Source: Desulfoluna butyratoxydans
Lineage (GTDB): Bacteria; Desulfobacterota; Desulfobacteria; Desulfobacterales; Desulfolunaceae
Assembly: GCF_900699765.1 (NCBI RefSeq)
Contig: NZ_CAADHO010000015.1
Span: forward strand, 42,699-106,698
Direction of reading: 5' to 3'
Length of the DNA stretch: 64,000 nucleotides
Part shown: positions 1 through 8,047 of the stretch, one piece after another
Numbering within the stretch: the stretch's first letter is position 1
Layout: every line of letters begins with the position of its first letter
Program-made: the position numbers and the translations under genes
The notes under the pieces: generated by a model
The model's database searches: none
What the model was told of the DNA's origin: nothing
Seen by the model: only the letters and a program-made list of their open reading frames with translations

Positions 1-36
1 AAAACAAAAAAGCCGCCGGATATGAATCCGACGGCT
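1..36 (-). terminator. Rho-independent terminator of tRNA-Leu copy 1
   Basis: Read on the minus strand, an 11-bp GC-rich hairpin with one mismatch (arms at about 11-21 and 26-36) is followed by a T-rich run at 1-10. It lies 12 nt beyond the tRNA 3' end. The same sequence recurs at 402-437 behind copy 2. Confidence 0.8.
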
Positions 37-48
37 CTTGCTTTTAAA

Positions 49-133
49 TGGTGCCGAAGGGGAGACTTGAACTCCCACGGGTTGCCCCACACGGCCCTCA
101 ACCGTGCGCGTCTACCAATTCCACCACTTCGGC
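49..133 (-). tRNA. tRNA-Leu (anticodon GAG), copy 1
   Basis: An 85-nt cloverleaf with a long variable arm, as expected for tRNA-Leu, and an encoded 3' CCA. The anticodon loop reads TTGAGGG, giving anticodon GAG for CUC and CUU codons. The acceptor stem pairs GCCGAAG with CTTCGGC. The mature sequence is identical to the three other copies at 450, 2104 and 2552. Confidence 0.95.
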
Positions 134-146
134 AAAATGTGAGAGC

Positions 147-175
147 GTTATAGCACCGCCTTTGGGGGTGATCAA
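147..175 (-). promoter_or_regulatory. Sigma-70 type promoter of tRNA-Leu copy 1
   Basis: On the minus strand TTGATC (170-175) and TATAAC (147-152) are separated by exactly 17 nt. Transcription would start a few bases before the tRNA 5' end. Both boxes and the spacing are conserved in front of copies 2 and 3. Confidence 0.75.
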
Positions 176-401
176 GCCTTTTTCCACGATTTCGGCGCTC
201 TTTTTTTGAGGCGAGGGGTAACATCTTCAGATGATGTGAATAATGGAAACAGGCCGGAGCAGAACGAAGAGCCCTAAGGCTGGTAGTGGGCGTTGACAGG
301 GGATTAAGGAGACGTGAAGGGGCGCGGTACCTGGTGCTGTCAACGTGGTGGGGGCGTGTTTCAATCACCGGAGGTGAGGAGGCAGATTGCCCAGTTGCCC
401 A

Positions 402-437
402 AAAACAAAAAAGCCGCCGGATATGAATCCGACGGCT
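402..437 (-). terminator. Rho-independent terminator of tRNA-Leu copy 2
   Basis: Same hairpin and T run as at 1-36, displaced by 401 bp. The duplicated block therefore covers terminator, tRNA and promoter together. Confidence 0.8.
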
Positions 438-449
438 CTTGCTTTTAAA

Positions 450-534
450 TGGTGCCGAAGGGGAGACTTGAACTCCCACGGGTTGCCCCACACGGCCCTC
501 AACCGTGCGCGTCTACCAATTCCACCACTTCGGC
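450..534 (-). tRNA. tRNA-Leu (anticodon GAG), copy 2
   Basis: Identical in sequence to copy 1, including the GAG anticodon and encoded CCA. It has its own promoter at 548-576 and terminator at 402-437, so it forms an independent transcription unit. Confidence 0.95.
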
Positions 535-547
535 AAAATGTGAGAGC

Positions 548-576
548 GTTATAACACCGGCTTTCGGGTTGATCAA
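548..576 (-). promoter_or_regulatory. Sigma-70 type promoter of tRNA-Leu copy 2
   Basis: On the minus strand TTGATC (571-576), a 17-nt spacer, and TATAAC (548-553). The spacer differs from copy 1 at several bases while the two boxes are unchanged, which is what functional constraint would give. Confidence 0.75.
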
Positions 577-670
577 GTCTTTTTCAATGGGCCGCAGCGT
601 TTTTTTAAGGGGTGTTCTTTGGGTGCACTGAAAGAGTCTTCAGATGCCGGAGAACTGAGCTTGGGGGCAT

Positions 671-1675
671 TCAGTAATCAGTATAGAGCGACTCCCAGCC
701 CCAGGTGTCAACTTGTGTATTGATGTCAATGTCTTTATCGCTGTGGATGTTTGTGATGTTGCCGTCATAGTCTCTTGCCTTTAACGGCAGAAACTCAATG
801 GATGTCTCATAGAATCTGAGCAGCAAAAACGTTTTATACGTTCCGATGCCACCGTCATAGAGGGTTTCGAGGGTCGGGTCTATGCGTGGGTAATATTTTT
901 TCATTTCGCCACATTTGTTGTGCCAGTGACCCCCGATAACGCCCGCAATGGTGTCGGGATACTGGGTGATGGCTTTGGCGAAGTTGTCGGCATATTCTTT
1001 GTTGTATTCATCATAACTGTGATCAGACCATGGGTCAGATGTCCTGTCCGGATTATGGGTAAAGACAACGACTTTTCTATGGTTGTCCTTTGCCCAGTGC
1101 AAGGTATCCATCAGCGGAGGGTATTTGCTTCCAAGGCACGTGGAGATGCCGTCGTACAGAACGATATGGTACTTGTCTCCGATGTCGAACTGTGTGCCCA
1201 CTGTTTTCATTTTCGGGTAGAGCTTGTTTACGATGGCTTCCGGGCTGAGGTCCTCATCATATTCCCAGTGCCATTGATCGTGGTTCCCAAGCAGCAGGTA
1301 GACGGGTTTGACTTTAAGAGATGCATCCAATAAATCGTCGTAGACGTCTTCATCGATTGATGGGTTCATTGGTGCCGGTATGGGGACTATCGGACCCGGC
1401 ATGTAGACGGTACCGCTATAGTAGTCTTTGTTGATTTCACCTTCATAGGGCTTGAGATATGCATTGAGAAAACATCGCATTTGGGACAGGCCACCCATGG
1501 TAAAGTCTCCGCAGATGATGGCGCATTTTAGGGAAATTTTATCTTGGATGCGTCTGACAGCTCTCAAGACAGAGACATTATTTCTTGCCACATCGTCATC
1601 CGAGAGATGATCTTTCCCTCCGAAAAAAAATTGGGGGTCAGACATAACCAATATGGTTGCTAACGGGGCGGCCAT
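671..1675 (-). CDS. Calcineurin-like metallophosphoesterase
   Basis: Predicted 334-residue phosphohydrolase of the metallophosphoesterase superfamily. The metal-binding blocks appear in order: D13 (in SDPQ), GD at 56-57, GNHD at 130-133, H207 in a THN context, and GHWH with H250 and H252. The first block reads DPQ instead of the usual DxH, so the first metal site has Gln in place of His; such variants exist in this superfamily. No signal peptide or membrane segment is visible, so it is probably cytoplasmic. A strong AAGGAGG ribosome site precedes the ATG. It stands alone between tRNA-Leu copies 2 and 3 and its substrate cannot be inferred. Confidence 0.82.
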   Translation of the reverse strand: MAAPLATILVMSDPQFFFGGKDHLSDDDVARNNVSVLRAVRRIQDKISLKCAIICGDFTMGGLSQMRCFLNAYLKPYEGEINKDYYSGTVYMPGPIVPIPAPMNPSIDEDVYDDLLDASLKVKPVYLLLGNHDQWHWEYDEDLSPEAIVNKLYPKMKTVGTQFDIGDKYHIVLYDGISTCLGSKYPPLMDTLHWAKDNHRKVVVFTHNPDRTSDPWSDHSYDEYNKEYADNFAKAITQYPDTIAGVIGGHWHNKCGEMKKYYPRIDPTLETLYDGGIGTYKTFLLLRFYETSIEFLPLKARDYDGNITNIHSDKDIDINTQVDTWGWESLYTDY

Positions 1676-2059
1676 GATTTCCTCCTTGATGGTTACACGT
1701 GGTTATCTAACACGCATTGGCGGTATTGAGGCTTGCACAACAGGTGACAACGACGTTTGGCGTGTGTGTAGCTGCTGACAATCAGCGCTGCAGATGGTTT
1801 TCGAAATGAAGGGTCTGTTTTTGGTGTGTCAATGTACCAGGCGGCAGGGGGGGGGGCATCTTCCGTAAGAGTTGTAGCGTAGAGAAAAAGCACTTTGTGT
1901 TTAGTGAGCCGTGAGTTGGTAATGGAAGGGGTGTTGATAGCTTTACTGAAAGTACTGCTAAACCATCGGATTGTCAATGTTTTTTATATGGTTCGGCTTT
2001 TGTCGGGGTGAGCCAGGGTATGGGGGCGTGAGAGGAGGGGTGTCAAGTGACTGGCCATA
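1676..2059. other. Intergenic stretch without a recognised gene
   Basis: The promoter of the metallophosphoesterase gene should lie here. The region has a run of ten G residues near 1848-1857 and one 94-codon open frame on the minus strand with no ribosome site and no recognisable motif. I see no RNA gene in it. Confidence 0.5.
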
Positions 2060-2095
2060 ACAAAAACCCCCTTGCCGTTTCCAGCAAGGGGGTTG
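2060..2095 (-). terminator. Rho-independent terminator of tRNA-Leu copy 3
   Basis: A CCCCCTTGC / GCAAGGGGG hairpin read on the minus strand and followed by a T run. Its sequence is unrelated to the terminators of copies 1, 2 and 4, so only tRNA and promoter are shared with copies 1 and 2. Confidence 0.8.
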
Positions 2096-2103
2096 AAGTC
2101 AAA

Positions 2104-2188
2104 TGGTGCCGAAGGGGAGACTTGAACTCCCACGGGTTGCCCCACACGGCCCTCAACCGTGCGCGTCTACCAATTCCACCACTTCGGC
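2104..2188 (-). tRNA. tRNA-Leu (anticodon GAG), copy 3
   Basis: Identical to copies 1, 2 and 4 over all 85 nt including CCA. It has its own promoter (2202-2230) and terminator (2060-2095). Confidence 0.95.
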
Positions 2189-2201
2189 AAAATGTGAGAG
2201 C

Positions 2202-2230
2202 GTTATAACATCGGTTTTCGGGTTGATCAA
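2202..2230 (-). promoter_or_regulatory. Sigma-70 type promoter of tRNA-Leu copy 3
   Basis: On the minus strand TTGATC (2225-2230), a 17-nt spacer, and TATAAC (2202-2207), matching the boxes in front of copies 1 and 2. Confidence 0.75.
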
Positions 2231-2507
2231 GCCCTTTTTGCAAGGCTCTTGGCTTTTTTTGAGGGGTGGAAAACGTGGCTGGGGGAGGAGCACATTTTGA
2301 GGTGTATTTTCAGGATAATGTTCCCGTAGGGCGGTTCCGGGATTTTGATGAGACGATTCCAGGGGACAATGATAGGGCCAACGCAACGATCATTTATTGT
2401 GATTGGTGCCTTGATATAAGCAGGCCTTGCAAAGGCGCAAAGAGATCATTTACGGGTTTTCTGTGCGCTTTTCTTGATCGTCTTGAATGCTTGACGTATT
2501 TCGGGCA

Positions 2508-2545
2508 ATAAAAAACCCCGTCTTGTGTTCACAAGACGGGGTTTT
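2508..2545 (-). terminator. Rho-independent terminator of the tpiA-secG-tRNA-Leu unit
   Basis: A long perfect hairpin (CCCCGTCTTGTG / CACAAGACGGGG type arms) flanked by A and T runs lies directly beyond tRNA-Leu copy 4 on the minus strand. It would end transcripts arriving from secG. Confidence 0.85.
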
Positions 2546-2551
2546 CGTATA

Positions 2552-2636
2552 TGGTGCCGAAGGGGAGACTTGAACTCCCACGGGTTGCCCCACACGGCCC
2601 TCAACCGTGCGCGTCTACCAATTCCACCACTTCGGC
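2552..2636 (-). tRNA. tRNA-Leu (anticodon GAG), copy 4, downstream of secG
   Basis: Identical to the other three copies. It lies 11 nt beyond the secG stop codon and lacks the conserved TTGATC/TATAAC promoter, so it is probably processed from the secG transcript. The pairing of secG with tRNA-Leu(GAG) also exists in Escherichia coli (leuU), which suggests that this is the ancestral copy. Confidence 0.95.
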
Positions 2637-2647
2637 AAATCGTGCGA

Positions 2648-2956
2648 CTATTCGCTTTTTGTATCCGCAGGTGCTGCGGGAGCGCTCTGCTCGGCAGCCG
2701 GGGGTGCGGTGATCACCGAGCCGGTCTTTTTCGTACCCGAGTCGTACGCCAGGAAGAGCGAGGTGATCATGAAGATGATCGCGATGGCCGTGGTGGCCTT
2801 GCTCAGGAAAGTGGCGCCGCCGGAGGGGCCGAAAAGGGTCTGGCTGCTTCCACCACCGAATGATGCGCCCATATCGGCGCCTTTTCCGGTCTGGAGAAGG
2901 ACAATGAGGATCAGGCCGACGCAGACCAGAATATGAACTATTTTAACAAAAAGCAT
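2648..2956 (-). CDS. secG: Protein-export membrane protein SecG
   Basis: Small 102-residue subunit of the SecYEG translocon in the inner membrane, which assists SecA-driven export. It shows the family layout: a first membrane helix at about residues 3-21, the conserved cytoplasmic stretch with QxGKGADMGASFGGGSSQTLFG-type residues, and a second helix at about 50-70. The tail is rich in Ala and Pro. The ribosome site is weak. It lies 18 nt after tpiA and 11 nt before a tRNA-Leu gene, so tpiA, secG and the tRNA are likely co-transcribed. Confidence 0.95.
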   Translation of the reverse strand: MLFVKIVHILVCVGLILIVLLQTGKGADMGASFGGGSSQTLFGPSGGATFLSKATTAIAIIFMITSLFLAYDSGTKKTGSVITAPPAAEQSAPAAPADTKSE

Positions 2957-2974
2957 GGGTTCGCCATCCGTTTA

Positions 2975-3736
2975 TCATCGTTTGTATCGAACAATCCCGC
3001 TGAAGGATTCGGTGTCAAGGCTGGCTCCTCCAACGAGGGCGCCATCCACATCTTCAAGGGCCATTAATTCAGCAATGTTGCCCGATTTGACGCTGCCACC
3101 ATATAGGATTCTCATGGCATTGGCAAGCTCTTTCTGGAGGCTGTCGGCAACGCTTTTCCTTAAGAAGGCGTGCACTTCCTGAACCATATCAGGCGTTGCC
3201 GTGTTGCCGGTGCCGATGGCCCAGACGGGCTCGTAGGCGAGGACAACAGTGGCCAGCTCCTCGGCGGACAACCCCTTAAATCCCATTTTAACCTGGGTGT
3301 CAAGGACCTCAAAGGTTTTTCCCTGTTTTCGCTCTTCGTCGGTTTCACCGATGCACACCACGGGGACCAGGCCGGCCTTCAGGGCGGCTTTGAGCTTGTT
3401 GTTGACGGTCTCGTCGGTCTCGCCGAAGAACTGGCGGCGCTCGGAGTGGCCGATGATGACATGGGTGCAGCCGCAGGAGCGGATCATCTCGGCAGAGATT
3501 TCTCCGGTCCAGGCGCCAGTGGTTTCCCAGAACATGTCCTGGGCTGCCACGGCGATGGGGCTTTTCCCAAGGGCCTGGCAGACAGGGTAGAGGGCGGTGA
3601 AGGTGGGGGCCACCATCACGTCCACGTCGATGTCGGCGCCCAGGGCATCTTTAAGCTCGGTTGCAAAGGCAACGGATTCGGCACAGTCCTTGTGAAGCTT
3701 CCAGTTGCCGGCGATGAGAGGGGTACGGGTTGCCAT
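2975..3736 (-). CDS. tpiA: Triosephosphate isomerase
   Basis: Interconverts dihydroxyacetone phosphate and glyceraldehyde 3-phosphate in glycolysis and gluconeogenesis. The 253-residue length is normal. N11 and K13 (NWK), catalytic H97 in IIGHSERR and catalytic E169 in AYEPVWAIGTG are all in place, and the phosphate-binding GGSV is present near the C-terminus. A strong AAGGAG ribosome site precedes the ATG. It lies between gap and secG on the same strand, an arrangement that links two consecutive glycolytic enzymes. Confidence 0.97.
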   Translation of the reverse strand: MATRTPLIAGNWKLHKDCAESVAFATELKDALGADIDVDVMVAPTFTALYPVCQALGKSPIAVAAQDMFWETTGAWTGEISAEMIRSCGCTHVIIGHSERRQFFGETDETVNNKLKAALKAGLVPVVCIGETDEERKQGKTFEVLDTQVKMGFKGLSAEELATVVLAYEPVWAIGTGNTATPDMVQEVHAFLRKSVADSLQKELANAMRILYGGSVKSGNIAELMALEDVDGALVGGASLDTESFSGIVRYKR

Positions 3737-3794
3737 AGGGGGCTCCTTATGTTGTGGGACCGGCCTCTGGTGGAGGCCGGTCCGAGGCAGTAGA

Positions 3795-4796
3795 TTACAG
3801 TTTGGATGCGATCATGGCTGCCAGGTCCACCATGCGGTGGGAGTAGCCTGCCTCGTTGTCGTACCAGGAGAGGACCTTCACCATGCCGTCGATGACGTCG
3901 GTGGAGGGGGCATCCACGCTGGAGGAAGCGGGGCAGCCGTTGAAGTCGATGGAGACCAGGGGAGCATCGCAGTAATCGAGGACCCCTTTGAGCTCGCCGT
4001 CGGCAGCCTTCTGAAGGGCTGCGTTGACCTCTTCCTTGGTGGCGGGCTTTTCAAGGTTGACCACCAGGTCCACCAGGGAGACGTTGGGGGTGGGGACGCG
4101 GATGGACATGCCGTTGAGCTTGCCTTTGAGCTCGGGCAGGACCAGGGCCACGGCCTTGGCAGCGCCGGTGGTGGTGGGGACCATGGAGCAACCGGCGGCA
4201 CGGGCGCGCCTCAGGTCCTTGTGGGGGGCGTCCAGGATGCGCTGGTCACCGGTGTAGGCGTGGATGGTGGTCATGAGGCCCTCTTTGATGCCGAAGGTCT
4301 CGTGGAGCACCTTGGCAACGGGGGCCAGGCAGTTGGTGGTGCAGGAGGCGTTGGAGACGATGTGGTGGGCGGCCGCATCGTAGGTGGCATCGTTGACGCC
4401 CATGACGATGGTGGCGTCGGGATCGCTGGCCGGGGCGGAGATGATCACTTTTTTGGCGCCGGCTGCCAGGTGCTTGGAGGCGCCTTCGCGGTCGCGGAAG
4501 ATGCCGGTGCACTCCATGGCGATGGCCACATCAAGCTCTTTCCAGGGCAGGTTGGCGGGGTCTTTTTCGGCGGTGACGCGGATGGTTTTGCCGTTGACGA
4601 CAATGCCGTTATCCGCAGCTTTTACCTCGCCGTCAAAGCGTCCGTGTACGGAGTCGTAGGCCAGAAGGTGGGCGATGGTTTTGATGTCGGTGAGGTCGTT
4701 GATGGCAACCACGTCGATTGCGGGGTTGTTGAGGGCTGCTCTGAAAACCATACGACCGATACGTCCGAATCCGTTGATACCGATTTTGATGCTCAT
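3795..4796 (-). CDS. gap: Glyceraldehyde-3-phosphate dehydrogenase, type I
   Basis: NAD-dependent oxidation and phosphorylation of glyceraldehyde 3-phosphate. The Rossmann motif INGFGRIGR is at residues 7-15, the catalytic C152 sits in SNASCTTNC, and the partner H179 follows. I chose the ATG at 4796 because GGAGGAAG stands just upstream and the family begins MxIKIGINGFG; an in-frame ATG six codons earlier lacks support. The resulting 333 residues are typical. It precedes tpiA by about 60 nt on the same strand. Confidence 0.97.
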   Translation of the reverse strand: MSIKIGINGFGRIGRMVFRAALNNPAIDVVAINDLTDIKTIAHLLAYDSVHGRFDGEVKAADNGIVVNGKTIRVTAEKDPANLPWKELDVAIAMECTGIFRDREGASKHLAAGAKKVIISAPASDPDATIVMGVNDATYDAAAHHIVSNASCTTNCLAPVAKVLHETFGIKEGLMTTIHAYTGDQRILDAPHKDLRRARAAGCSMVPTTTGAAKAVALVLPELKGKLNGMSIRVPTPNVSLVDLVVNLEKPATKEEVNAALQKAADGELKGVLDYCDAPLVSIDFNGCPASSSVDAPSTDVIDGMVKVLSWYDNEAGYSHRMVDLAAMIASKL

Positions 4797-5046
4797 GGGT
4801 CTTCCTCCGTCCAACGTTGGGTGTCAGCACCAGTTGGAGATGTGATGGTGATAAATGGTTGGTGACGTTTGCAAAGAGGCGTCCGATGTCCGGGGCTGCA
4901 ACAGGTGCAGCCCATCCAAAGGCAATGTTCGGGCGGGTCTTTAAACGTTGTAAGGGGCCGGAATCTTGGTGTGGACCCGGCCCCCGGTTGCTTATATCGC
5001 GGTCGCCCCGATGGCGATCGTTTCTTACCCTGTCAAGGGGAATGCA

Positions 5047-5457
5047 TCAGCGCTTGGCGCCGTTTAAGATGCTGCTGGCAAGGGAGATGCTGCGTTTGCC
5101 CGTGTTTTCCAGAAGCTTGGCCGTGGAGGCCAGGGCTCCTTTTTTCTGGCGGCCCACCGCAGAAATCAAAAGGGGCAGGTTGACCCCGGAGATCACCTCC
5201 ACCTGGTCCTCCTCCAGAAAGGAGAGGGAGAGGTTGGAGGGGGTGCCGCCGAACATGTCGGTGAGGATGAGAACCCCGTCTCCGGAGTTGACATCTTTGA
5301 TGGCCTTGGCCACCTTGTTGTGCAGGTCATCGACGCTCTTGGTGATGTTGATGGAGACGGGCTTGACCTGCTCAAGGGGTTCTTTTTGTATGAATTCGGC
5401 GGTTTCGATGAGGATTTCACCGAGATTGCCGTGGGTGACGACCAGTATGCCAATCAT
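5047..5457 (-). CDS. PTS mannose-family EIIA component
   Basis: 136-residue phosphocarrier domain of the mannose/fructose/sorbose PTS family. The phosphorylated residue is predicted to be H9 in VVTHG. The following LTDMFGGTPSN segment is characteristic. The domain is free-standing with no IIB, IIC or IID gene nearby. Placement behind rapZ, ptsN and rpoN suggests a regulatory phosphorelay more than sugar uptake; this is inference. A GAGG ribosome site lies 7 nt before the ATG. HPr and enzyme I are not in the window. Confidence 0.88.
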   Translation of the reverse strand: MIGILVVTHGNLGEILIETAEFIQKEPLEQVKPVSINITKSVDDLHNKVAKAIKDVNSGDGVLILTDMFGGTPSNLSLSFLEEDQVEVISGVNLPLLISAVGRQKKGALASTAKLLENTGKRSISLASSILNGAKR

Positions 5458-5629
5458 ATATAAACCTCATGTGGGGCATCTTGTATGGTGGCCTCGCCAC
5501 GGTCCGGGCGGCATGGAGCATGCCCCCGCGGTGTGGTGCCGCAGCATGGGCTTCGGTGCGAGGCGTGTTCGGTCTGTAACGCTAACGAGTGTATCATTTT
5601 TTGGCGGCAGGGCACACACCTGCCGGCGT

Positions 5630-6505
5630 TTATTCCTCCCGGCCGATGTCCCGGTGCAGGAGGCGGATATCGGAATAACGACGCTTCAAGTGGTTGTGGA
5701 TTTCCGAGGACACGGCCACGCTTCGGTGCCGCCCTCCGGTGCATCCCACGCCCAGGGTGAGGTAGTGTTTCCCCTCCTTTTGGTACATGGGGATGAGAAA
5801 GTCCAGAAGATCGGTGTATTTGAGCAGGAAGGTCCGGGTCCCCTCGCCGTTGAGGACAAAGTCCCGTACGTCCGGGGAGAGGCCGCTGTGGGGCTTGAGC
5901 TCCGGGACGAAGTAGGGGTTTTCGAGGAACCGCACATCCACCATGAGGTCGGCGTCCTGGGGGACACCGTACTTGAACCCGAAGGAGACCACGGAGATCT
6001 TCAGCGGGGTTTTGTGGTGGGAGTCTGCGGCCAGCTCCGAGATAACCTTTTTCAGCTCGTGGACCGTCAGGCTGGAGGTGTTGATGATCCGGGTGGCGTC
6101 TTCGTTGCGCAGGCTTGTGAGCTCTTCCCGTTCCTGGGTGATGGCGTCCATGACCCCTTTGTCCCCCACGGCCAGGGGGTGGGTGCGGCGCGTCTGGGAG
6201 AAGCGTCGCGTCAGGGTGGCGACGTCGGCCTCCAGAAAGATCACCTTCAGGTTGTGGCCTGCCTGCTTCAGCTCGTCGAAGACCCCGCGGTACGACTTGA
6301 GAAAGGTGCGCTCACGAAGGTCCATGCCAAAGGCGATGCCTCTGTAGTGGGTCTCCTTGGCAATGGGGATTTCCATGAACTTGGGCAGGAGGGTGACGGG
6401 GAGGTTGTCCACGCAATAGTATCCGGCATCCTCAAACGCGGCCAGGGCCGTGCTTTTACCGGATCCTGCCTGTCCTGTGATGATGAAAATGTTGAAGATG
6501 TTCAT
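5630..6505 (-). CDS. rapZ: RNase adapter / nucleotide-binding protein RapZ (YvcJ family)
   Basis: 291-residue P-loop protein of the RapZ/YvcJ family. In enterobacteria RapZ steers RNase E to the small RNA GlmZ and so tunes glucosamine-6-phosphate synthesis. The Walker A motif GQAGSGKST is at residues 11-19, and the C-terminal signature GCTGGRHRSV is at about 248-258. Length is typical. It follows ptsN on the minus strand, a neighbourhood conserved across many proteobacteria. Whether it has an RNA partner in this lineage is not shown by the sequence. Confidence 0.93.
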   Translation of the reverse strand: MNIFNIFIITGQAGSGKSTALAAFEDAGYYCVDNLPVTLLPKFMEIPIAKETHYRGIAFGMDLRERTFLKSYRGVFDELKQAGHNLKVIFLEADVATLTRRFSQTRRTHPLAVGDKGVMDAITQEREELTSLRNEDATRIINTSSLTVHELKKVISELAADSHHKTPLKISVVSFGFKYGVPQDADLMVDVRFLENPYFVPELKPHSGLSPDVRDFVLNGEGTRTFLLKYTDLLDFLIPMYQKEGKHYLTLGVGCTGGRHRSVAVSSEIHNHLKRRYSDIRLLHRDIGREE

Positions 6506-6651
6506 GGGGAGAACTCCCTTTGCTGCCCGGAGCCGTCGCCGGCAAGGCCGCGTGAAGGTTGCGTGCCCTTTAGGGAACGGACCGGTTCGGGGTGCTGGTG
6601 TTCGTTGAAGTCGTCAAGGAGTTTGCCTCTCAAGGGCTGACATCCGATGGT

Positions 6652-6670
6652 GCCCGGGAAAAGCCCGGGC
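6652..6670. other. Short perfect hairpin at the ptsN 3' end
   Basis: GCCCGGG (6652-6658), a 5-nt loop and CCCGGGC (6664-6670) begin two bases beyond the ptsN stop codon. No T run follows on the minus strand, so this could be an mRNA-stabilising hairpin or a weak terminator. Confidence 0.4.
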
Positions 6671-6672
6671 CG

Positions 6673-7134
6673 TCATCCGTTTTCGTTGTCCTCGTTTCGG
6701 ATAATGGCGTGGATCTCGTCCCGTGATGTGGCGGTCATCAGTTTTTTGCGAAAGAGATCGCTCTTGAGCATTTTGGAGAGCCTGGCCAGGAGCTTTAAAT
6801 GTTGACCGGTGGACTGCTCGGGAGTGACGAGGACAAAAAAGATATGGGCCGGTCGCCCGTCCAGGGAGTCGAAGTCCACACCCTGGCGGCTCATGCCGAA
6901 TCCCACCACCATGCGGTCCAGACCGGCGATCTTTCCGTGGGGAATGCCGATGCCGTCTCCGATGCCGGTGCTTCCGAGTTGCTCCCGTTCAAGGAGAACC
7001 CTTACCAGGTCCGGGTGGTGGAGGCCAGTGAGGTCCGCAATGGGGGCCGCGAGTTCTTCCAGGATTCCTTTTTTGTCCCGTGACGTGAGTTCGGGGATGA
7101 TCGTTTCCAGCTGCAGTACATCAAGGATTTTCAT
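6673..7134 (-). CDS. ptsN: Nitrogen PTS EIIA (PtsN)
   Basis: 153-residue EIIA of the fructose/mannitol fold, expected to act as a regulatory phospho-acceptor in the PTS-Ntr relay. The active-site histidine is H66 in GIPHGKI, preceded by the conserved LLEREQLGSTGIGDGIG stretch. It belongs to the rpoN-hpf-ptsN-rapZ neighbourhood on the minus strand. A terminator-like hairpin at 7337-7370 separates it from hpf, so it may have its own promoter in the interval 7135-7336. Confidence 0.93.
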   Translation of the reverse strand: MKILDVLQLETIIPELTSRDKKGILEELAAPIADLTGLHHPDLVRVLLEREQLGSTGIGDGIGIPHGKIAGLDRMVVGFGMSRQGVDFDSLDGRPAHIFFVLVTPEQSTGQHLKLLARLSKMLKSDLFRKKLMTATSRDEIHAIIRNEDNENG

Positions 7135-7336
7135 AATGATTCACCCAGAGAGTCTCTGTTGGCCTGTCCGGCGGTGTGTCTGCCAGGCCGTGTGTCAGGC
7201 CGTCCTTTGCAGGGTCGTGCGAGAGGCGGCTGCCGACAGGTTTGGGACCTCTACTTTCATATCAGTGGATGGCCCATCTTTCAAGACCTGATGCGCGGGT
7301 CGCGTCTCGTCATCCGTGCATCGGTTTTTGCCCATG

Positions 7337-7370
7337 AAAAAAGGCGCCTGCACCGGGCAGGCACCTTTTA
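7337..7370 (-). terminator. Terminator downstream of hpf, probably bidirectional
   Basis: GGCGCCTGC and GCAGGCACC arms around a 4-nt loop (one G-U pair), with an A run on the left and TTTT on the right. On the minus strand it ends in a T run and would stop transcripts arriving from rpoN-hpf. A second, weaker inverted repeat (GCCCCGCA at 7536 and TGCGGGGC at 7561) lies closer to hpf. Confidence 0.65.
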
Positions 7371-7629
7371 AACGGAGTGTTTTGTAGCTGACATCACCGG
7401 GGTTGTCAAATGGATTTCATTGGACGGTGGTTCCCGGAGGCTGTCGTGTATACGGGCGAGTCGCCCTGTTGGAAGATGAACCCGTGTGTGATCAACCCGG
7501 CGAAATCGAAACGCATTTTCGGCTGCTCCTCAAGGGCCCCGCATCCCCTTGAAACGGAGGTGCGGGGCGTTTTCAGGCGGGGCTATATTTTACGAGTTCA
7601 TCCTCGTGACGTTGCGGACGGACGGCGGG

Positions 7630-8037
7630 TCAGGCCAGCCGGCGGTCCTCATCCATATCGAAATCGGAAAAGTCATCAAACTCATCCACGTCAACAGGGG
7701 CCTCGTTTATCTCTTCGGCCAGGGTGGGACGGATCCCGGGGTTGCCGCTTTTGCGGGCCTGTATCTTTTTCTTGTTTTTGGAGAGTTGCTGCTTGATTTT
7801 ATCCACGGCAAGGTCGATGGCTGCATACATGCGCTCGCTTGTTTCCGTGGCGTGGACCGTGGTGCGGCCGCTTGTGACGTTTATTTCGGTAATATGCCGT
7901 ATCTTTTCAACGGAAAAAACGACGTTGGCTTCGGAAGGGGCATCAAGCAGTTTGTCGATACGTTCCAGCTTTTTGGTGGCGTACGCCTTGAGTGCGTCGG
8001 AAGGGTCAATGTTCTTAAATGTTACAGATACTTGCAT
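7630..8037 (-). CDS. hpf: Ribosome hibernation-promoting factor
   Basis: 135-residue HPF/RaiA-family protein that binds the ribosome decoding region in stationary phase. The beta-alpha-beta core is visible (MQVSVTFKNIDPSDAL at the start, then the HATETSERMYAAIDLAVDKIKQQL helix at about 62-85). It lacks the long C-terminal dimerisation domain of 'long HPF' and instead ends in an acidic tail of about 25 residues. The ribosome site AGGAGGT is strong. It lies 10 bp after rpoN, the classic order. Confidence 0.92.
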   Translation of the reverse strand: MQVSVTFKNIDPSDALKAYATKKLERIDKLLDAPSEANVVFSVEKIRHITEINVTSGRTTVHATETSERMYAAIDLAVDKIKQQLSKNKKKIQARKSGNPGIRPTLAEEINEAPVDVDEFDDFSDFDMDEDRRLA

Positions 8038-8047
8038 AAATGACCTC

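Noticed and set aside
449..631. Repeated small open frames over tRNA-Leu copies (also at 2103 and 2525)
   Set aside because: They translate the antisense of tRNA genes and recur only because the tRNAs are identical.
1693..1977. 94-codon open frame, minus strand
   Set aside because: No ribosome site, no motif and a low-complexity overlap with the G run.
3705..4865. Glycine- and valine-rich open frame of 386 codons, plus strand
   Set aside because: Antisense to gap, with composition typical of a mirror frame.
4817..6640. Very long open frame on the plus strand (about 600 codons)
   Set aside because: It lies antisense to the EIIA and rapZ genes, has no family features, and follows from high GC codon use on the other strand.
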